Below are positions 58,888 to 64,000 of a stretch of DNA of 64,000 nucleotides, piece by piece; position 1 is the first letter of the stretch; the number at the start of each line of letters is the position of its first letter. Source of the DNA: Kribbella monticola. GTDB lineage: Bacteria; Actinomycetota; Actinomycetes; Propionibacteriales; Kribbellaceae. The notes below the pieces were generated by a model. The model saw only the letters and a list, made by a program, of their open reading frames with translations. It was not told the DNA's origin and searched no databases. The stretch lies in assembly GCF_003261635.1 (NCBI RefSeq), contig NZ_QFXK01000035.1:310001-374000 (forward strand), written 5' to 3'. A program made the translations under genes and the position numbers.

Positions 58888-59606
58888 GTCAGCAGGGCGG
58901 CGGTCTCGGCATTGGCGGGGAGGAAGGCTTCCAGCTTCAGCTCCGCGACCGTCACGTCGAGGGCAGTGGCGAAGGTGGTGATCGTGGTGGTGAGGTGGAG
59001 GTCGCCGCGCGGGGAGCGCAGGTGCATGGGCGCGGCGAAGCCGACGTGGTCGGGGCCGGGCTCGACGTGCGGGACGTAGGCAGCCAGTTCGTCGCGGAAC
59101 TCGCCCGGTGGGAGGCGGTCCAGGATGTGCTGGGCCCACTGGGAGAGGTTGACGATCCGGGGCGCCACGCCGTCGGGGTGCAGTGACAACCGCAGTACGT
59201 TGATCGGTGGTTCGAGCAGCTTCTCCGCGACGCCTTCGGTGAACAGGGTGAAGGCGTCGTTCGCCAGCACGAGGTTGTGGTCGGCATCGACGACGATGGC
59301 GGGGTACGGCAGGTGTCCGGTGAGGATGTGGTCGAGCGCCGATCGCACGTGCTCCAGCTCGGGGGCGTCGAGCCCGGTCTGCGGATACACCGGGGCGTAG
59401 CCGGCCGCGAGCAGCAGGTCGTTGCGGTCGCGGAGGGAGAGTTCCAGCGATTCGCCGAGCCGGACGACCATCGTGCGTCCCGGCTGCGAACGCCCCGACT
59501 CGATGAAGCTGAGGTGCCGCTGCGTGGTGCCGGCGCGGAGCGCGAGGTCGAGCTGGCTGAGGTGTCGTTCCTGCCGGGCCGACCGGAGGGCCTGAGAGAA
59601 GTTCAC
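58869..59606 (-). CDS. XRE regulator with MmyB-like ligand-binding domain
   Basis: A 245-residue regulator: helix-turn-helix in residues 6-60 (LRSARQERHLSQLDLALRAGTTQRHLSFIESGRSQP) and an MmyB-type PAS-like domain (PYPAIVVDADHNLVLANDAFTLFTEG ... NVLRLSLHPDGVAPRIVN) that binds fatty acids in studied homologues. It is convergent with the SnoaL-like gene with a 19-bp overlap; neighbouring metabolism genes are possible targets. Confidence 0.9.
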   Translation of the reverse strand: MNFSQALRSARQERHLSQLDLALRAGTTQRHLSFIESGRSQPGRTMVVRLGESLELSLRDRNDLLLAAGYAPVYPQTGLDAPELEHVRSALDHILTGHLPYPAIVVDADHNLVLANDAFTLFTEGVAEKLLEPPINVLRLSLHPDGVAPRIVNLSQWAQHILDRLPPGEFRDELAAYVPHVEPGPDHVGFAAPMHLRSPRGDLHLTTTITTFATALDVTVAELKLEAFLPANAETAALLTQGLGN

Positions 59607-59636
59607 CCCACGCAGTCTGCCTGGTGCCTCAGACAG

Positions 59637-60620
59637 TTATGACCACTGATCGGGCTCGCTGCCCGGTGCATGCCAGCCCTGCGCGTTCACCTTCGTAGGC
59701 GCACTGACCGGTACTCCGCGCGCCGGCTGCTGCGGCGGGTAGGGGAGGCCTTGCGGCACCGGCTGCGGCGGCAGGGCGCCGTACGGGCTGGGCGGTGCGT
59801 AGGCCGTCGGGCTGGGCGGTGCGTAGGCGGTCCCGAAGGGTCCGGTGTAGGCGACGAATCGAGGGCCTTGGGTTGCCAGCCGGTCCAGTTCGCGGCGGCG
59901 GCGCTCGGCCAGTACTGCGGACAGGAACGCGGGCGACGAGAGCTGCACGGGTGGTGCTGGTGCGGTCACCCCGCCGACACGGAAAGCGAGCGCGTCGCCG
60001 AGCGCGATCCGCGCGCCGGGCTCCAGCTCGGTGTAGCGGGCGAGGTACTCCCGGGCGGTGTTGGCCAGCTCGTCGGACAGCCGGGACAGCTCCAATGAGT
60101 GCGCCCACTGCACCAGATGCGCCGGTACGAACAGCGGCGGTGAGGCCATCGGCTGATGCCGTTCGCGGATCACCACGGTGCCTGCGACGAGGTCGCCGAT
60201 CCGCTTGCCCTGCTTGTTCATCAGGCTCGTCACGATGCCGGGGCTGGCGGCGAACCACGGCGCGAAGTCGACGAACAGCCACAGCAAGGTCCGCACCAGC
60301 GCATGCCGGAACCGGATCGAGCTGCCGTCGTCGCGGACCACCTTGAGGCCGAGCATCAGCTTGCCGAGCGTGCGGCCGCGGGTCAGCGTCTCCATCACCA
60401 CGCGGTAGCCGACCAGGACCAGCAGCAGGACGAAGAAGATGATCGCTCCCCGCAGCGCGTCGCTGGCGCTGGTGAGCAGGAAGCCGAACAGCGTGGTGAA
60501 GAGGATGGCCAGCACGATGCCCTGGATGACCACGTCGATCGCGCAGGCGAGTGCGCGGGTCGGCATCCGCGCGATCCGCACCTGGAGGACGACCGCTTCC
60601 CCCGTGACCAGCTGAGACAC
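59637..60620 (-). CDS. RDD family membrane protein
   Basis: A 327-residue protein: RDD domain with three to four membrane segments (RMPTRALACAIDVVIQGIVLAILFT..., TRGRTLGKLMLGLKVVRDDG, FVDFAPWFAASPG), then a soluble helical part and a Pro/Gln/Tyr-rich tail (about residues 255-327). Function unknown, often next to SpoIIM-like genes as here. GTG 60620 is chosen for the AGGAGGGAGG just upstream; ATG 60653 is the longest frame. Divergent from the SpoIIM-like gene. Confidence 0.85.
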   Translation of the reverse strand: MSQLVTGEAVVLQVRIARMPTRALACAIDVVIQGIVLAILFTTLFGFLLTSASDALRGAIIFFVLLLVLVGYRVVMETLTRGRTLGKLMLGLKVVRDDGSSIRFRHALVRTLLWLFVDFAPWFAASPGIVTSLMNKQGKRIGDLVAGTVVIRERHQPMASPPLFVPAHLVQWAHSLELSRLSDELANTAREYLARYTELEPGARIALGDALAFRVGGVTAPAPPVQLSSPAFLSAVLAERRRRELDRLATQGPRFVAYTGPFGTAYAPPSPTAYAPPSPYGALPPQPVPQGLPYPPQQPARGVPVSAPTKVNAQGWHAPGSEPDQWS

Positions 60621-60721
60621 GTCCGCCTCCCTCCTGCGACCAGTGTCCTGCATAGGAGGGCCGCTGCGCGCCCCCGACCCCGCCGTACGGGAGACTGGTC
60701 GGGACCGAACGGAGGGGCGGG

Positions 60722-61720
60722 ATGGACGTAGAGGCGTTCGTGTCGGTTCACCAGCCTCAATGGGACCGCTTGGCGCAGCTCACCCGGCGGCAGCGGCGGC
60801 TGACCGGTGCCGAGGCCGACGAGCTCGTGCTTCTCTACCAGCGCGTCGGTACGCATCTGTCGGCCCTGCGAGCGGGCGGAGCCGACCCGGTGACGGTTGG
60901 GCGGCTCTCAGGACTCATAGCGGACGCCAGGGGTGCGGTCACCGGCGTACAGGCTCCTGTCTGGCGGGACATCTCGCGGTACTTCCTCGTGAGCTTCCCC
61001 GCGGCGCTGTACGCCTCACGTCGCTGGTGGCTGACGATCGGCGCGCTGTTCTACGCAGTCGCCGCGTGGATCGCGTGGCGGATCATCGCGCACCCGGAGC
61101 TGCTCGACTCCGTCGCGACGCCGGCGCAGATCCAGCAACTGGTCGACAAGGACTTCGCCAGCTACTACTCCGAGAATCCGGCCCAGGACTTCGCGCTGCA
61201 CGTCTGGATCAACAACGCGACCATCTCCGCGGCCGTGCTCGCGATCGGCGTGCTGCTGGTGCCCACGATGTTCGTGTTGTGGAGCAACGCGGAGAACCTC
61301 GGCGTGGTGGCCGGCGTGATGATCAGCCACGACAAGGCAGGGGTGTTCTTCGGTCTGATCAGTCCGCACGGCCTGCTCGAGCTGACCGCGGTGTTCGTCG
61401 CCAGCGCGGCCGGTCTGCGGCTAGGGTGGTCGTGGATCGCGCCAGGCCCACGGACCCGGATGCAGGCACTTGCCCAGACCGGCCGCGCGACCGTGGGGAT
61501 GGCGATCGGCCTGGCGGTGATCCTCCTGGTCACCGGGATGATCGAAGCCTTCGTGACCCCGTCCCCGCTGCCGACCGCCGTGCGGGTGGGGATCGGTGTG
61601 CTCGCCGAGGCCGCGTTCTTCGTCTACGTCTGGACGCTCGGCCGGCGCGCCTGGAAAGCCGGCGAGTACGGCGACGTCGAGGAAGCCGATCGCGAGGCGT
61701 CGGTCCCCGTCTCGGCCTGA
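60722..61720 (+). CDS. SpoIIM-like (DUF95) membrane protein
   Basis: A 332-residue protein: a soluble N-terminal helical part (WDRLAQLTRRQRRLTGAEADELVLLYQRV) and six membrane helices in the SpoIIM/DUF95 domain, with ALHVWINNATISAAVLAIGVLLVPTMFVLWSNAENLG and the SPHGLLELTAVFVASAAGLRLGW motif. In actinomycetes it pairs with RDD proteins outside sporulation. GGAGGGG lies 7-9 nt before the ATG. Divergent from the RDD gene. Confidence 0.9.
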   Translation: MDVEAFVSVHQPQWDRLAQLTRRQRRLTGAEADELVLLYQRVGTHLSALRAGGADPVTVGRLSGLIADARGAVTGVQAPVWRDISRYFLVSFPAALYASRRWWLTIGALFYAVAAWIAWRIIAHPELLDSVATPAQIQQLVDKDFASYYSENPAQDFALHVWINNATISAAVLAIGVLLVPTMFVLWSNAENLGVVAGVMISHDKAGVFFGLISPHGLLELTAVFVASAAGLRLGWSWIAPGPRTRMQALAQTGRATVGMAIGLAVILLVTGMIEAFVTPSPLPTAVRVGIGVLAEAAFFVYVWTLGRRAWKAGEYGDVEEADREASVPVSA

Positions 61721-61748
61721 GCAGTTTGCAGGCGGGTACCAAGACCGT

Positions 61749-62507
61749 ATGAGGACCGCCCAGCAAGCCCAGCAGAGCCGCGTCTACGACTGGTCGATCA
61801 CCGTCGGTTTGATCGCGTACGGCGTGGTGTATCTGCTCATCGGTTGGATCGCCCTGCAGATCGCCTGGGGCGGGACGTCGGAACAGGCCTCCCAGCAAGG
61901 CGCCCTGCAGGAGCTCGCCAGCAAGCCGTTCGGGACGGCCTTGCTCTGGATCGTCGCCATCGGCCTGTTCGCGCTGGTCATCTGGCGGGTGCTGCAGCTT
62001 GTCTACGGACACCTGAAGACCGACCGGAAGGTGTCGGCGGTCGGCCGCGGCATCGTGTATCTCGTGCTCGGCATCAGCGCCATCAAGGTCGCCACCGGCG
62101 GTAGCGGCGGCAACCAGAAGGCACTGACCGCCCGGCTGATGGCACACAGTGGCGGCCGGCTCCTGATCGCCGCCGCCGGCCTGGTCATTCTCGGGATCGG
62201 TCTCTACCAGATCTACAAGGCGTGGAAGAAGAAGTTCCTCGAAGACCTCAACGGCGGTGTCTCCAGGACGACCATCCTGCTCGGCCGGCTCGGCTACCTC
62301 GCCAAGGGAATCGCGTTCGCCGTCACCGGTGTGCTGTTCGTCTTCGGTGCGATCGACTACGACCCGAAGAAGGCCGGCGGCCTGGACACCGCCCTGCGAA
62401 CCCTGAAGGACCAACCGTTCGGCACCGCCCTGCTCACCCTGGTGGCACTGGGCTTCGCCTGCTTCGGCGTCTACTGCTTCGTCTGGTCCCGCAACGCCCG
62501 GCACTGA
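61749..62507 (+). CDS. DUF1206 membrane protein
   Basis: A 252-residue protein made of three repeats of a two-helix unit (about residues 16-95, 96-180 and 181-250): each begins with VGLIAYGVVYLLIGWIAL / VGRGIVYLVLGISAIK / LGRLGYLAKGIAFAVTGVL, and the unit end is WRVLQLVYGH or a variant. This threefold pattern is DUF1206. Membrane localisation is clear; the function is unknown. It follows the SpoIIM-like gene by 28 bp and may be co-transcribed. Confidence 0.88.
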   Translation: MRTAQQAQQSRVYDWSITVGLIAYGVVYLLIGWIALQIAWGGTSEQASQQGALQELASKPFGTALLWIVAIGLFALVIWRVLQLVYGHLKTDRKVSAVGRGIVYLVLGISAIKVATGGSGGNQKALTARLMAHSGGRLLIAAAGLVILGIGLYQIYKAWKKKFLEDLNGGVSRTTILLGRLGYLAKGIAFAVTGVLFVFGAIDYDPKKAGGLDTALRTLKDQPFGTALLTLVALGFACFGVYCFVWSRNARH

Positions 62508-62612
62508 TTAAACGCCCAGCACCGCCGGTACGCCGTACGCGGGCGCCGGTGGTGCCAAGCAACGGAAATATGACAAAACCGGTAAATCGTTGACGCGCTG
62601 CCGCTCGATGGT

Positions 62613-62633
62613 GTGGTTTTCTCCCACAACCAC
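62613..62633. promoter_or_regulatory. inverted repeat GTGGTT-N9-AACCAC upstream of the solute-binding protein
   Basis: A perfect 6-bp dyad 24-44 bp before ATG 62657, just downstream of a TTGACG (62590-62595). It may be an operator or a leader hairpin. Confidence 0.4.
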
Positions 62634-62656
62634 CAGGGCGGAAGGTGCGTGCGGCG

Positions 62657-64000
62657 ATGCGGAAAGTGATCTGTGCACTGGCGGCGATCGGGCTACTGGC
62701 GCTCGGCGGGCTGGCGTCCCCGGCGGTGGCGGCGGAGCCGGCCAAGCCGAAGGTGATCCGGGTCGGCGCGACCCAGGCGATGGACTCGATGAACCCGTTT
62801 CTGGCCGTCCGGCTGGTCTCCTCGTCGATCCACCGCTGGATGTACGGCTTCCTGACCGTGCCGGATCCGAAGACGCTGCAACCGAGTCCGGACCTGGCCG
62901 AGTCCTGGACCACCTCGCCGGACGGGCTGACCTGGACCTTCAAGATCCGGGCCGCGAAGTGGTCGGACGGGCAGCCGATCACGGCCGACGACGCCGCCTG
63001 GACGTTCACCAAGATGATGACCGACGACGGCGCCAAGACCGCGAACGGCCCGGCGGTGGAGAACTTCGCCAGTGTCACCGCGGCCGGGCAGGACCTCACG
63101 ATCAAGCTGAAGGCCCCGCAGGCGTCGATGCTCGACAACCCGGTCCCGATCATGCCCAAGCACGTCTGGGAGAAGGTCGGCGACATCTCGAAGTACGAGG
63201 CCGACGACTTCCCTGCTGTCACCAGTGGTCCCTACATCGCGGTGGAGCAGAAGAAGGACCAGTACGTGAAGCTGAAGGCCAACCCGAACTACTGGCGTGG
63301 GCCGGCGAAGATCGACGAGTTGCAGGTGATCTTCTACGACAACCCGGCCGCCGCCGTCGTGGGGTTGAAGAAGGGCGACATCGACCTGATCGGCCGGCTC
63401 GCGCCACCGGACTTCGAGGCACTCAAGGGTGACCCGAACATCGTCCAGTGGAACACCCAGGGCCGCCGGTCGTCCTACCTGCAGGTCAATCTCGGCGCCA
63501 CCACCAGCGACAACAAGCCGATCGGCGACGGGCATCCCGCGTTGAAGGACCAGCGGGTCCGCCAGGCGCTGCACTACGCGATCGACAAGCAGAAGCTGGT
63601 CGACGAGGTGCAGAACGGACTCGCCGTACCGGCCGACGGGTCGATCGTGCCGCCGATGTACAAGGACTTCTTCTGGTCCGCGACCGGGGACCAGAAGGTC
63701 ACCCATGATGTTGCCAAGGCCAACAAGATTCTGGACGACGCCGGGTACAAGAAGGGTGCCGACGGGATCCGGACCATGCCGGACGGGTCGCGGAAACTGC
63801 AGTTCCGGTTCAGCATCCACACCGATACACCGATCGAGGACAAGCTCGCCGAGTACCTGACCGGCTGGTTCAAGGAGATCGGCATCGTGCTGACCACCAA
63901 GCGGCTGGACTCGAGCAAGTTCACCGAGGAGACCGGTACGACGGCGTTGTTCGACCTCGCCATCAGCGGCTGGTCGGTGAACCCGGACCCGGAGGAGGTG
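62657..64000 (+). CDS. ABC transporter substrate-binding protein, SBP_bac_5 family (cut by right edge)
   Basis: An open frame of 448 codons runs to the window end without a stop. Residues 1-26 are a signal peptide (RKVICALAAIGLLALGGLASPAVAA); no lipobox Cys follows, unusual for a Gram-positive binding protein. The mature part has the family-5 pattern: VIRVGATQAMDSMNPFL, DLAESWTTSPDGLTWTFKIR, AAWTFTKMM, TSGPYI, DQRVRQALHYAIDKQKLVDEV. It captures peptides, sugars or nickel-type ligands; permease genes would lie beyond the edge. GGAAGG 11-13 nt upstream supports the ATG. Confidence 0.9.
   Translation, partial: MRKVICALAAIGLLALGGLASPAVAAEPAKPKVIRVGATQAMDSMNPFLAVRLVSSSIHRWMYGFLTVPDPKTLQPSPDLAESWTTSPDGLTWTFKIRAAKWSDGQPITADDAAWTFTKMMTDDGAKTANGPAVENFASVTAAGQDLTIKLKAPQASMLDNPVPIMPKHVWEKVGDISKYEADDFPAVTSGPYIAVEQKKDQYVKLKANPNYWRGPAKIDELQVIFYDNPAAAVVGLKKGDIDLIGRLAPPDFEALKGDPNIVQWNTQGRRSSYLQVNLGATTSDNKPIGDGHPALKDQRVRQALHYAIDKQKLVDEVQNGLAVPADGSIVPPMYKDFFWSATGDQKVTHDVAKANKILDDAGYKKGADGIRTMPDGSRKLQFRFSIHTDTPIEDKLAEYLTGWFKEIGIVLTTKRLDSSKFTEETGTTALFDLAISGWSVNPDPEEV

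Overview
The window is a 64 kb piece of a high-GC actinobacterial chromosome. It is densely packed, with many 1-8 bp start/stop overlaps, and shows no rRNA, tRNA, CRISPR array, transposase or phage gene. The run nadK ... manC - fbiB/fbiA - whiB2-like - GT2/DUF5719 - Rv3259-like - DUF3499 - manB - Trm112 - SIS - manA - CDF - ahcY parallels the whiB2-fbiAB-manB-manA-sahH neighbourhood of mycobacteria. F420 genes, LytR-CpsA-Psr, TIGR03089, DUF5719, DUF5753 and Methyltransf_19 families point the same way. By recall, not by search, it resembles Kribbella or a relative (Propionibacteriales).

Layout. 1-5.2 kb: small hydrolases, GNAT, an HxlR regulator, a zinc-independent L36 gene and a DUF5753 regulator divergent from a Methyltransf_19 methyltransferase. 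5.2-6.9 kb: an XRE-cupin regulator divergent from azlCD with twin operator-like palindromes. 7-10 kb: a membrane spermidine-synthase-like protein and a secreted serine protease. 10.5-20.6 kb: cell-surface polymer functions, namely an LCP ligase, a GT2, and a five-gene minus-strand operon (nucleotidyltransferase, glycerol-1-phosphate-dehydrogenase-like enzyme, phosphatase, Wzm/Wzt-type ABC exporter) divergent from galE. 20.6-25 kb: a methyltransferase, a cyclic-nucleotide-binding protein and a 1052-aa cyclase/ATPase. 25-27.7 kb: metX-metY. 27.7-34.8 kb: SDR enzymes, TIGR03089, TatA, LysR and two CNNM-type membrane proteins. 34.9-42.4 kb: nadK, manC, two DUF3105 paralogues, the F420 genes cofE/cofD and a Gln-rich membrane protein. 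42.6-54.4 kb: the WhiB/mannose cluster, interrupted by a Gfo/Idh-ThuA pair that follows a REP-like double palindrome. 54.4-64 kb: a CDF transporter, a phosphotransferase, MerR, ahcY, SnoaL-like, MmyB-type XRE, RDD, SpoIIM-like and DUF1206 genes, and a solute-binding protein cut by the right edge.

How the genes fit together. manC, manB and manA interconvert fructose-6-P, mannose-6-P and mannose-1-P and make GDP-mannose for surface glycans. The LCP, GT2 and Wzm/Wzt genes are placed to build, export and attach a wall polymer, and the nucleotidyltransferase plus G1P-dehydrogenase pair could supply an unusual activated polyol phosphate. metX/metY and ahcY serve methionine and SAM cycling. The cyclase next to a cNMP-binding protein may form a signalling module. 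At least fourteen genes show a TAnnnT box 6-8 nt before the start codon and no Shine-Dalgarno sequence, which suggests that leaderless transcription is common here.
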